From DATKBT01 sp035546295 (GTDB lineage: Bacteria > Acidobacteriota > Thermoanaerobaculia > Multivoradales > Multivoraceae), in assembly GCA_035546295.1 (NCBI GenBank), contig DATKBT010000027.1, forward strand, positions 1 to 64,000: a stretch of 64,000 nt of DNA, given 5' to 3'. Positions within the stretch are counted from its first letter, which is position 1, and each line of letters begins with the position of its first letter. The notes under the pieces were generated by a model. The model was not told the origin of the DNA and ran no database searches. It saw only the letters and a program-made list of their open reading frames with translations. Position numbers and translations under genes: made by a program. Of this stretch, positions 9,401 to 16,766 are shown piece after piece.

Positions 9401-9977
9401 CGTCGAGGTCGGCGTCCGCGTGGACGACTCGGTATCGGGTCTCACCCGCTCTTACTTCAACGCCCTCGGTACGAGCTTCGAGCCGATCCTGGACGTCGGC
9501 GCCTTCGACGCCTGCGACGCGACGTCGGAGTCGTCGATCGTGGCGCCCGCCGCTCGCACCGCCGAGATCGCCCAGGTCGACGAGGTCGAGACCCCGATCG
9601 AGAACCGGCTCGCGAGTGCGTCTTCGGGGGCCTCGTGTGGTGAGGAGGAAACGGCGCTGTGCCTGCGCGATGGCCGATTCCAGGCCACCCTACTGTGGGA
9701 GAGCGCCGACCAAGACGGAGCCGGCCAACCTGTGCCGCTGACCGACGAGACCGGCACGTTCTGGTTCTTCGAGCCCGACAACGTCGAGGCGGTGGTGAAG
9801 GTGCTCGACGCCTGTGACGTCAACGGGCACTTCTGGGTCTTCGCGGCGGGGATTACGAATCTCGCCACGGACCTCCAGGTGCTAGACCTCGAGACATCTG
9901 CGACGCGGCGCTACACCAGCACCCTGGGCACACCGTTCGTCCCAGTGCTCGACGTCGAGGCTTTCGAGTGTCCGTAG
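6498..9977 (+). CDS. Large secreted Calx-beta protein with two C-terminal FWFF domains
   Basis: An 1159-residue exported protein. The signal peptide (about 1-33) ends ARIHAQ. Four Calx-beta-like repeats follow (about 34-500), recognised by phrases such as GGTATPGEDF, GNETVELRLS and EGVDFEPVSEVLSF, which in this family bind calcium. Residues about 500-890 form a run of roughly 60-residue repeats of the type PSAVIRADGTIVVVWRQ and VDDAGSAFVVFVE, likely a beta-propeller. The last 270 residues hold two copies of a domain with TRDTGYFWFFGPDNIELL and VLDGCDVNDRFWVFAGGL (about 891-1007 and 1046-1159). Probably a surface or adhesive protein. The start ATG has GGGAGGGG just upstream. It faces the protease gene that carries the same end domain. 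Confidence 0.85.
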   Translation: MFDTTVHPRSVLRAIGLFLAAFAIPLAARIHAQTTVSFRTAEARGGELDSRIVLTLERDGAAGAFTVDVAVVGGTATPGEDFAPPPTAISFDEEQTSVDLVLVPAYDDDIEGNETVELRLSSPTRGVSLGANAVVTALIQESGVCRFSSDVFSAPEGVSAEVTVRRVGGDAGELSCQAFASASQGPNAATEGVDFEPVSEVLSFPDRSTAEQTFSVPILQDDDDEGVEPEVVALGISSPLTNVDTARLQILDDDGAASYFYFVRSESEAEEDDGVATVEVLRAGNLDGTARIEVVVAVGGDARLGADFQLAVPTILIWGQSEGGTRAFDVELIADARVEPAETVLLQLTDLSASATLPVLIDPSFHVLTIADSGSPDPEAGVLRFTSQRFTASEGGDQIEVGVVRESGSDGAVSIDLCFGDGTADVLDLELPASTRLSWGEGESGERRVAIGAFDDETIEGTEAIAVELCDPSVPVDLGEPSLATLLLFDNDFSTSAQVLLEGPAALPQDPLVVDGPAGNGIVLWVAPDGDGLGLFARLLSVDGAPVGQSFRVDAEAAGSSEQPSAVIRADGTIVVVWRQSAADDRLPPAGDRSLHTARLAGFEARVLATTLTPAGAVEGPPIVVFASESGGSRNPEVGAARDGDLVVTWEDDGSVQGRLFDAALEPRTPILDLSDPRGGEEHALAVAASGQFVVVWVVPAAPSGDGTIVARGFSDLGVARTEGESVTANPMASSPAVAVDDAGSAFVVFVEPGEDGTLDVFGRLFDRRGTWGGPKVRVNGNSAGNQSSPRVDMNSIGDVAVVWQSDPAGASGTIGAESSSIVARFLALDGSARSGDIRVAETQAGSPPASPDIAIDDEDEVIVVYERRAPSEQSEGVFARSIGPTLASAPCLENDRTLCVQGDQRFRVLVEWQDFDGRSGSGRAVALTRDTGYFWFFGPDNIELLIKVLDGCDVNDRFWVFAGGLTNVEVGVRVDDSVSGLTRSYFNALGTSFEPILDVGAFDACDATSESSIVAPAARTAEIAQVDEVETPIENRLASASSGASCGEEETALCLRDGRFQATLLWESADQDGAGQPVPLTDETGTFWFFEPDNVEAVVKVLDACDVNGHFWVFAAGITNLATDLQVLDLETSATRRYTSTLGTPFVPVLDVEAFECP

Positions 9978-9988
9978 CACCGCGACGC

Positions 9989-10031
9989 GATCGGCCATCG
10001 CCAGGTCGACCGGGCCGACGGCCAGCCGATC
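9989..10031. terminator. Possible bidirectional stem-loop between convergent genes
   Basis: GATCGGC at 9989-9995 pairs with GCCGATC at 10025-10031, with a GC-rich loop, in the 70-base gap between the stops of two convergent genes. Position favours a shared terminator. No T-run follows on either strand, so intrinsic termination is not demonstrated. Confidence 0.3.
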
Positions 10032-10047
10032 CCGACGCTGCCGCCCG

Positions 10048-11637
10048 TCAGAAACAGGAGAAGGCCTCGACGTCGATCACCGTTTCGAAGGGCGCTCCCG
10101 CCGCGCTCTCGTAGCTCCGCTCCCGCTGGACGATCGTGTCCGTGACCGTGAGCTCGGTCGCGACGTCGGTCAGTCCCGTCGCGAGGACCCAGTAGTCCCC
10201 GGAGACCGCGCACGCGTCGAGCACCTTGACCACGAGCTCGACGTTGTCGGAATCGAAGAACCAGAAGTAGCCGCTGTCCGTCGTGAGCTCCTCGGCCCGG
10301 GCTCTCTCGAGGGAGCCTGAAGAACCCCCGAAGCGCGCTTCGACCTGGAACCGGCCATCCTCGAGGCAGAGGATCTGCGGACCCGGCGTGCAGGTGACCT
10401 CGGCCTCGGCCAGCCCCGACACGCGCACGAGCAGCGACTCGTCGCCGTGAGAGATCTGCTCCACCACGATCCCGCCGGGGAACGAGTGCTCGCGACCGTC
10501 GACCATCGTCGCCACCACGATCGTGTCCACCTTCTCGAGGAAGGACTCCGGGCTTCTCAGGTCGGGCTGCTCGACGATCCGATGGATCGTGGCTCCGTCG
10601 ACGAATCTCTGCTGCATCGGCGGCACGGTCGGGCTCTGATTCGAGGGCTTCCGCACGTCGAGACCGGGCCGGAACGAGACGCTGTAGAGCGTGTCGTCTC
10701 CCGCTCTCAGCAGGAGGACGTTCGGCGCCGCATCTCGCTCGAGGCTGGCGGCGACGATCTCGTAGACCCCGTCGTGCTCGAGCTCGAGCGCCCGCGCCCA
10801 ACCGAGAAAGGCGCGTTGAGGGGCGTTCGGGCCTCTCATGTGGGAGAAGTCGTATCCCATGATGCTCGAGCTGTCGCCGACCTCATCGTTGGGCGTCGCC
10901 GCGTGGAGCTGACCGAGGTTGTGGCCGATCTCGTGCTCGAGGAGCGGAGCGTCCCGCGGCTTCAGGATCTTCACCAGGGCGGGCTCGCCGGGCAGGTACG
11001 ACGTCCTCGTGAGTGAGGAGATCGCCGACGCGCCTCCCGGACAGAAGATCTGCTCCGGAAAGACCAGCACGAGCCCGTCGTGCTCGCCCGGCTGCCGATC
11101 GATGATCGAGTCGGTCTCTCGCTCGACGCGACTCTGGATGAAGTTGGTGCAGGTGACGTAGTGGGAGAGCGAGACGATGGGGTGGAGGTCGAACGACAAA
11201 CGCAGCGCACCGTGCGAGACGATGTCGTACTGTCGCTTCACGTCCGCCAGCACGCCGTCGAGGTCGGCCAGCTCGCCCTCGGCGAACGACGCAGAGGTGC
11301 TTTCGACCGGGACCACCAGGAACCGGAGATCGCCCGAGGCCGGCAGAGAGCCGGAGAATCCGCCGATTCGTCCGCCCACTCGAGTCGAGCCGTCGATCTC
11401 ATCGACCACGACCACGTGTCGCTCGCTCAGCGGATGAATCGGCTCGGTGAGCGAAAACGTGCGACCGGTCGGAGTCGTGACCGTTTGCACGATCGAGCCG
11501 CCCCAGGGGCCCTCGATCACGCTGGTGGAGGTGGTCTCCGTCACCCGGCGCTGGGCCGGCGCTGCGCTCGAGGCGAGCAGGAGGACCAAGCAATCGCCGG
11601 CGAGCAGGAGGAGGGCGAGACGTCGGGAGAGGGCCAT
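10048..11637 (-). CDS. Secreted M11 (gametolysin)-like zinc metalloprotease with FWFF domain
   Basis: A 529-residue exported protein. The signal peptide spans about residues 1-28 (LALLLLAGDCLVLLL, then SSAAPA). The catalytic zinc motif HEIGHNLGQLHA (about 233-244) fits HExxHxxGxxH, followed by SSIMGYDF, the Met-turn of metzincins; FSHMRG comes after. This matches peptidase family M11-like secreted proteases. The C-terminal ~115 residues are the FWFF domain (TTDSGYFWFFDSDNVELV, DYWVLATGL) shared with the convergent Calx-beta gene, probably for attachment or substrate targeting. Three upstream cysteines (FICPGG, TCTNFI) may be disulphide-linked. It presumably degrades extracellular protein. Confidence 0.87.
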   Translation of the reverse strand: MALSRRLALLLLAGDCLVLLLASSAAPAQRRVTETTSTSVIEGPWGGSIVQTVTTPTGRTFSLTEPIHPLSERHVVVVDEIDGSTRVGGRIGGFSGSLPASGDLRFLVVPVESTSASFAEGELADLDGVLADVKRQYDIVSHGALRLSFDLHPIVSLSHYVTCTNFIQSRVERETDSIIDRQPGEHDGLVLVFPEQIFCPGGASAISSLTRTSYLPGEPALVKILKPRDAPLLEHEIGHNLGQLHAATPNDEVGDSSSIMGYDFSHMRGPNAPQRAFLGWARALELEHDGVYEIVAASLERDAAPNVLLLRAGDDTLYSVSFRPGLDVRKPSNQSPTVPPMQQRFVDGATIHRIVEQPDLRSPESFLEKVDTIVVATMVDGREHSFPGGIVVEQISHGDESLLVRVSGLAEAEVTCTPGPQILCLEDGRFQVEARFGGSSGSLERARAEELTTDSGYFWFFDSDNVELVVKVLDACAVSGDYWVLATGLTDVATELTVTDTIVQRERSYESAAGAPFETVIDVEAFSCF

Positions 11638-11910
11638 CGGAGGAGGAGCATCGTTGGGACCGTGGCAACCGCCTTCCCCGGTCGTGACGCGGCGCTCCGG
11701 ACCGAGCGCTGGAGAATCCTAGCCTGCGATGTGCTGAGTCGCACGTCTCCGGCGAGCTGAGCCTGCGATGCGGGCCGAGCCCAGCGCCTGCGGCGGCCCA
11801 GCGCCTGCGCCGAATCGTCGCGAAAGGTCGACAGGTCAGCGGCGTCGACCGAGCTCGACCAGCGCGCCCGTTGGATCGAGCGGCGGCTGTGACCTGCCGC
11901 GAGCGATGCC

Positions 11911-11947
11911 CGGTACCATGGGCGTCCATGGGCGTCCATGGGCGTCC
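11911..11947. repeat. 10-bp tandem repeat carrying ATGs in three frames
   Basis: GGCGTCCATG occurs at 11921-11930 and 11931-11940, preceded by a partial copy ending in CATG and followed by a partial copy. The ATGs at 11918, 11928 and 11938 are 10 bases apart and hence in three different frames; only the last is in frame with the gene starting at about 11977. A change in copy number would alter which upstream ATG is in phase. Confidence 0.85.
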
Positions 11948-11976
11948 GAGTCGGGCGATTCGAGGAGGAGACGATC

Positions 11977-12753
11977 GTGTTGGAGATGGCGGTGCCACGT
12001 TGGGGCCTGCTGCTGCCGCTGCTGATTGCGACCACTCTCGGACTGGCCGGGGCGATTCGCCTCGACGCGCAGATCCGTCCGCCCGTCGCGATCGAGGGAG
12101 TCGCCGGCTGCGAAGGGACTCATGGGCGTTACGTCGCGTGGCTGCGCGGGGCGGATCCGGGCCTGGTGATTTCGTCGGCCGAGTTTCCCGGCGCCCGGCG
12201 CGTGACGTTGGACGAACGCGGCGGCCTCGGGGAAGCCGATCCCGGGCTCACGTCGCTCGTGGTGACAGGCGCCGACGCGGCGTGGGCGCTGCGGCTTCCG
12301 GCACCGCCGGCGAGCCCCGAAGGATGCCTCGCCTTCGACAAGAACCGCTTCACCTGGGAGGGGGACCTGGTCTCCTACGTGCGTTATCTCGGAAGCCTGC
12401 TGGTCGAGGCCCAGGGTCTGGATCCAAGCGTGCGTACGCTCGCCGTCCGCCAGCGCACCGTCGCGCTCGAGGTGGGACCGGCGGGAGGTGCGACGAAGGT
12501 TCGCCTCTCGGGTCCGGAGGGCGCGATGCAGGGGTTGGGACGCTGGTCGGATCCGACCCGTCACTTCTTCCTGCCCGTCGTGGTCGGTCCTGGAGACCTG
12601 GTCTTGGTACGCATCCTGCGCAACCGGGGAGAGGCCTTCGGTCCGAGGAGCACGGAGGCGGTCGGCGCGGTGCTGCTGTCCTCGAACGGCGAAGCCGTGC
12701 TCTCCTCGACCGATCCGGTGTTCGAGCTGCGCCTGGTCGGCGTGAGCGGCTGA
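11977..12753 (+). CDS. Exported hypothetical protein
   Basis: A 258-residue protein with an N-terminal hydrophobic signal or anchor (WGLLLPLLIATTLGLAGAI, about residues 7-25). The rest is a beta-rich domain: VSYVRYLGSLLVEAQGL, FFLPVVVGPGDLVLVRILRN and the end STDPVFELRLVG. Two cysteines (AGCEGTHG and PEGCLAFDK) may bond outside the cytoplasm. I chose GTG at 11977 because AGGAGGAG lies 6 bases upstream; an ATG at 11938 inside the 10-bp repeat is in frame but has no ribosome site, and ATG 11986 is a further option. Family not recognised. It diverges from the metalloprotease gene. Confidence 0.65.
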   Translation: MLEMAVPRWGLLLPLLIATTLGLAGAIRLDAQIRPPVAIEGVAGCEGTHGRYVAWLRGADPGLVISSAEFPGARRVTLDERGGLGEADPGLTSLVVTGADAAWALRLPAPPASPEGCLAFDKNRFTWEGDLVSYVRYLGSLLVEAQGLDPSVRTLAVRQRTVALEVGPAGGATKVRLSGPEGAMQGLGRWSDPTRHFFLPVVVGPGDLVLVRILRNRGEAFGPRSTEAVGAVLLSSNGEAVLSSTDPVFELRLVGVSG

Positions 12754-12824
12754 GGATCGCCGCGCCGGCGGCCGCCGGACGTCGGCTGCGTCGCCCGTGA
12801 GGCTGCATCTGCGAAGACGAGCAC

Positions 12825-13314
12825 TCAGCCACCGCTGCTGCCGGAGATGCGCACCTCCCGTGGGCGGACGGCCGATCTCGGTTCGGTTCGATGGCCTTGG
12901 CGGCGTCGGCCGGTGACGGTGTCGTGATGCAGGCCACCGACAGGTTGAAGCCGGCCGGGGTGCCTTCGTCCCGCGGATCTCGTCGACACGGTCGAGCAGC
13001 GCGGGGGGCGGACCTTCGGCGGACGGCGCGCTGGCGTCGTGCAGCGCGATCCATCGCTCGAACAATCTCTCGAACGATGCGCGCCGCTCCGAGTGGGGGC
13101 GAGCGCCATCCGCGGCCTGTTGCCACAGGTCGGCCAGACGTCGGGGCTCCGCCGCCTCTGCGGCAACACTGAGGTAGGCGAGCTGATCCTCGAACCAGGA
13201 TCGAGCGGCTTGCGAGTCGGCGGCGCCGACCGCCGCGACCGCAGCGGCCGTCGGGAGCGCGAGGAGCAGGCAGGAGAGGACGAGGATCCAGACACGAGGG
13301 GCGGCGCTCGACAT
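12825..13314 (-). pseudogene. Exported hypothetical protein broken by two frameshifts
   Basis: The gene begins at ATG 13314 with GGAGGT six bases upstream and encodes a signal peptide (VWILVLSCLLLALPTAAA) and a helical domain (AARSWFEDQLAYLSVAAEAA, FERLFERWIALHDAS) ending LLDRVDEIRGTK. At about 12960 the sense continues one frame over as AGFNLSVACITTPSPADAAK then AIEPNRDRPSAHG. At about 12850 it shifts again to REVRISGSSGG and a stop. Each break is repaired by adding one base. The reading is inferred from amino-acid texture, not from a known homologue. The C-terminal decay could be genuine or a consensus error. Confidence 0.55.
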
Positions 13315-13858
13315 CGGCGACCTCCAGCTCGGCCTCGATGCCTGGGGCTCGGAGGCGCCGGGCTCGGGCGAGCGATCGCGACCGGGTGAGTCCGGCCTGT
13401 GCGTCAGGCTAGAGGCGGGTGCTCGGGAGCGTCTTGAACGGGAGTCGCATCGGGACCTGGCGTCGCGCGAACGCCAGCGAGCTGCTCCCCGCACTCGGCT
13501 CCCACCTTCCGGCGGATGGCGGGCGCGGAGGTCGTCGGCGCGGCGCGCGAGGCCCTGCGGGGCGGACTCGCCGCCGTCCGGCATCTGCCATCCCTCGTGA
13601 TGTGTGCCTCTCTTCACCGCCTGCGGTCCGCTCCGCGCAACCCTGGCCTCGGGGGGCTGCGTTCATCTCAGGACATGGGGACTCACCCGCTCGGTGCGAG
13701 CCGCGGCCGGTCTCCCGCCGGGGGCGCTGCGAAGCCTCTGGAAACGACAGGGGTGTGAACGCCGCATCGGGAGTTGAGCCGCCGATGCACCTCGATCTCG
13801 GTCGCGCCCAGAGACCGCCGAGCCCCGCCCCGCCCGTGCGTCGCTACGCGAGGAGCCC
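13315..13858. other. Gene-free stretch
   Basis: No convincing protein is seen on either strand; all frames are arginine/proline-rich and lack ribosome sites. It lies between two minus-strand genes, upstream of the broken exported protein and downstream of the spermidine-synthase-like gene. No repeat or hairpin stood out. Confidence 0.5.
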
Positions 13859-16336
13859 TCAAAGACCGGACAGCAACGCCGCTACGGCGAGGTAGAGGAG
13901 GGCCGCGATCCCCAGGACGGCCGAGAACCCCAGATGCATCGCCAGGAGCGCGGCGAGGACGGCGCTGAGGACCGAGGCGGCGCCGTTGACGCCCCAGGCC
14001 CACGGGACCCAGTCGGGGTTGCGCGCGCCGGCGCGGGCGAGGCCGAGCGGGAAGGGCATTCCCATGAGGAAGGCGAGCGGCGCCAGGAGGACGACGGCCA
14101 GGAGGATCCGCGCTGGATCGGGCAGACCCATCCCGGCGTCGAGCAGGGGCGGCAGGGCCAGCAGGTAGAGGAGGGTCACGAGCGTGGCGGCGGCCGCGGG
14201 CAGTCCTCGCGCCCGTGACCGGATCGACTCCGGAAGCCGTTTCCGGCTCCCCAGCCAGTCCGCCGTCGCCGGGCTCGCGCCGCTGCCCAGCCCGGCGAAC
14301 ACGAGGAAGGTCCCGAGCACCACCGCCACCGAATAGAGAGGGTGTCCGAGGAAGAGCGAAAGGTGGTGGATCATGGCGATCTCGACGAACAGGAAGGCGA
14401 GGCCGAGGGCGAGGAAGAGCAGGGCGACGCGTAGCACGCCCGGCTCGCGGAGCCCGCTGCGCCGGGTCACGAGCAGCGGGAGGAGTATGAGCACGGCGGC
14501 GGCGAGGACCGCCTGGAGGAGAGTGGCGGCGACGATCAGGTAGCTCCACTGGATCAGGGGTGTGCCGCCCCTCCCCCGCAGCTCGAGGAGCTCGGGGAGC
14601 GTCTCCCACTCGAAGAAGCGGAAGAAGTAGGGGCGCTGGTCGGTGGCCGGCGTGATGTAGAACTTGTAGCGATCGAGGTAGCTCGCACGCTCGGGACCCA
14701 GCAGAGCGCGAGCCGCCTGGTGGAGGTACGGCTCTGGCAGTACGTTGTAGAGGTTCGCCTCTTCCTCCCTCATGCCCGGGTACCAGGCCAGATCGAACGA
14801 GCGAGCCTCGGCGAACTCTCTCAGCGCCTCGATCTGGCCGGGAGTGAACGGCTCGTTTCCGACCAGCAGGGTGGCGGTGTTCCAGCTCCGGATCCAGGCC
14901 AAGTGGCGGCCGGTCTCGATCACGCCCGAGCGCTCGAGCGCGAGGACGGCGGTGGCGAAGAGCTTCAGAGTGTCCCTCGGGGGCAGGTTCAGCCAGCGGG
15001 TGAGGGCCACCATGCCACCGGTCTCGAGCCGCTCGAGCATGCCCGCCAGCGCTTCGATCGTGTACAGCGTCGACTCGCTGGTGGCGTGGGAACCGGCGGC
15101 GGCGGCCGAGAAGGAGTCCACCAGCGAGATCTGGATCAGATCCCAGCGCCGCTCCTCGGCGGCCATGAAGCTGCGCGCCTCCGCCACCTCGAGGGTCACG
15201 CGGTCACGGCGAAACAGGCCGCCGAGGTGCTCGTCGAAAGGCCCGGTGACCAGCGCGGCCATCGCGGGGTTCGCCTCGACGGCATCGATCCGCCGCGCGC
15301 CGTGGGCCAGAGCCGAGGAGACCTCTGCGCCGCCGCCGGCGCCGACCACCAGCACCGAAGGGCGCTCGAGGAGGTGATAGGGCAGCGCGGTGGTCAGGTA
15401 GTCGAGATAGCCCGGCAGCTCTCCGGACGGTGGCAGGCGGTCCATGGCCGACAGCGAATCGGCGTCGGTGAAGACGCCGAGCTGTTCGGGGAGGGACCCG
15501 GGAAAGGCGAGGCTGAGGCCGGGGGCGTGGCGGAAGGGGATCGCGGGGCTCGCCACCACGGTGAGCAGCCCCATCGGGCCGGACTCCTCGGCGACGATCT
15601 CGGCTTCGGGGACCCGGAGCGCTGCGGCCAGCCCCTTGAACTGCGAGATCCGCAGCTCGCTCCAACCCGCCGGCAGCAGCAGAGGGAGCAGCAGGCCGAC
15701 GCCGACCAGCGCGGTCCCCAGCCTCCGCCTGCGGCCCAGGCCCGGGTCCCAGGCCGCCAACCCGGCCCCGATCGGGCCGAGCCCCGTGACCAGCTCGAGA
15801 CAGGTCACCGGGTGCAGCAGGAAGAGCAGTCCGATCGCGGCGGCCGCCCCGAGGCCGGCTCCCAGGAGGTCGGCGCGGTAGATCTGGTGGATGCGCGTCG
15901 GGAAGCGATCGAGCGCGAGGCCGATGGCGTTGGCCAGGCAGAAGAACGGAACGGCGAGGAGGAGGTAGAGGGTCGTCAGCCAGAGGACCTGCCGGGGATC
16001 CCAGGCGAGCTCGAGCGGATTGAAGGGCAGGCGCTGTCCGATCGCGAATCCGGCGAACGCGGTGAGGCCGAAGAGGGTGGCGTTGGTGAGGTAGGCGATC
16101 GCGAAGCGCGCTCGCAACCGATCGCGCAGCAGGCTCAGGAAGGTGCCGCTCGCGCCGAAACCGAGCAGCGCCAGGCTGATCACCATGTAGGCGAAGTGAT
16201 GCCAGGAGACGATCGACAGCAGCCGCATCACCAGGACCTCGAAGGCGAGGCCGCTGGCGGACAGGAGAAGGACCGAGAGGAGGAGGGGGAGCGCGGGGGC
16301 GGGAGAGCCCGCCGGTGCCTCAGCGTCTCGAGTCAT
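13859..16336 (-). CDS. Membrane protein with spermidine synthase-like SAM-binding domain
   Basis: An 825-residue polytopic membrane protein. About seven N-terminal spans (residues 15-230, e.g. YMVISLALLGFGASGTFLSL) are followed by a soluble Rossmann domain (about 290-560) with VLVVGAGGGAEVSSALAHGA (SAM or dcSAM glycine loop), IDAVEANPAMAAL (acidic ribose-binding end of strand 2) and WDLIQISLVDSFS. A further block of spans (about 600-825) closes the protein. This is the layout of multi-span 'spermidine synthase-like' proteins, whose reaction is generally unknown. The polyamine-synthase catalytic Asp region is not clearly conserved (IQISLVDS), so aminopropyl transfer is unlikely to be safe as a call. 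It is flanked upstream by the composite repeat. Confidence 0.8.
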   Translation of the reverse strand: MTRDAEAPAGSPAPALPLLLSVLLLSASGLAFEVLVMRLLSIVSWHHFAYMVISLALLGFGASGTFLSLLRDRLRARFAIAYLTNATLFGLTAFAGFAIGQRLPFNPLELAWDPRQVLWLTTLYLLLAVPFFCLANAIGLALDRFPTRIHQIYRADLLGAGLGAAAAIGLLFLLHPVTCLELVTGLGPIGAGLAAWDPGLGRRRRLGTALVGVGLLLPLLLPAGWSELRISQFKGLAAALRVPEAEIVAEESGPMGLLTVVASPAIPFRHAPGLSLAFPGSLPEQLGVFTDADSLSAMDRLPPSGELPGYLDYLTTALPYHLLERPSVLVVGAGGGAEVSSALAHGARRIDAVEANPAMAALVTGPFDEHLGGLFRRDRVTLEVAEARSFMAAEERRWDLIQISLVDSFSAAAAGSHATSESTLYTIEALAGMLERLETGGMVALTRWLNLPPRDTLKLFATAVLALERSGVIETGRHLAWIRSWNTATLLVGNEPFTPGQIEALREFAEARSFDLAWYPGMREEEANLYNVLPEPYLHQAARALLGPERASYLDRYKFYITPATDQRPYFFRFFEWETLPELLELRGRGGTPLIQWSYLIVAATLLQAVLAAAVLILLPLLVTRRSGLREPGVLRVALLFLALGLAFLFVEIAMIHHLSLFLGHPLYSVAVVLGTFLVFAGLGSGASPATADWLGSRKRLPESIRSRARGLPAAAATLVTLLYLLALPPLLDAGMGLPDPARILLAVVLLAPLAFLMGMPFPLGLARAGARNPDWVPWAWGVNGAASVLSAVLAALLAMHLGFSAVLGIAALLYLAVAALLSGL

Positions 16337-16375
16337 CGTCCGGAGGTCGGGATCGGAAGGCGGGGCTATCCCTCT

Positions 16376-16657
16376 GCGGCTAGGTCGACCAGGCCAGCGG
16401 GAAGTTCTTGCCTGCCTTGCGGCAGGCGGCGGTCGTTGGCCTCGCGCAAGCGCAAGACCAAGGTTCTTGCCTGCCTTGCGGCAGGCGGCGGTCGTTGGCC
16501 TCGCGCAAGCGCAAGACCAAGGTTCTTGCCTGCCTTGCGGCAGGCGGCGGTCGTTGGTCTCGCAAGCGCGAGACCATGGCTCACAGTATGGTCAAAGTCC
16601 GGTCAAGTCGCTGCGATCGCCCAGAGAAAGCGGCTGTGGCCTGGTCGACCCAGCCGC
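16376..16657. mobile_element. MITE-like repeat, copy 1, with terminal inverted repeats
   Basis: The ends are inverted copies of each other: the left reads GCGGCTAGGTCGACCAGG and the right, reversed, reads GCGGCTGGGTCGACCAGG, with about 20 of 21 positions matching. The same element occurs at 35171-35277 (107 bases), and its left 60 bases occur at 27093-27155. This copy is longer because three 59-bp units are inserted at 16404-16580. It has no coding capacity and lies between two minus-strand genes. I infer a non-autonomous mobile repeat; no target-site duplication is obvious. Confidence 0.65.
16404..16580. repeat. 59-bp tandem repeat, three units, each with two palindromes
   Basis: Units begin at 16404, 16463 and 16522 with GTTCTTGCCTGCCTTGCGG; the first two are identical and the third diverges near its end. 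Each unit carries CCTGCC-TTGC-GGCAGG, a perfect hairpin, and a second inverted pair (TTGGCCTCGCGCAAG...GCAAGACCAA in units 1-2; TGGTCTCGC...GCGAGACCA in unit 3). The array sits inside the MITE-like element and is absent from its other copies. Likely expanded by slippage or unequal recombination. Confidence 0.9.
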
Positions 16658-16693
16658 GCCCGCTTGCGGGCTTGCGGCGCACGAGTGATCGGC

Positions 16694-16766
16694 TAGCGGG
16701 CTCGTGGTATGAGCTCGCCTCGCTTCCCGGCTCGTTGGGGAGTGGTGGACCACCACGAGCCCGCTA
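16694..16766. repeat. Long stem-loop adjoining the repeat, overlapping a stop codon
   Basis: TAGCGGGCTCGTGGT (16694-16708) and ACCACGAGCCCGCTA (16752-16766) are perfect 15-bp inverted repeats around a 43-base loop. The same stem follows the second copy of the element at 35314-35385. The right arm supplies the TAG stop of the DUF1232 gene (16764-16766), so the stem could act as its transcription terminator. Confidence 0.85.

Noticed and set aside
11836..13617. A 593-codon minus-strand gene
   Set aside because: Only about 120 codons in the middle have protein character. The rest overlaps the exported protein on the other strand and is low-complexity.
16404..16580. 59-bp units as integron attC sites or a CRISPR array
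   Set aside because: The unit length is coincidental. There is no GTTRRRY/RYYYAAC core pair, no integrase and no gene cassettes. The units are contiguous without unique spacers.
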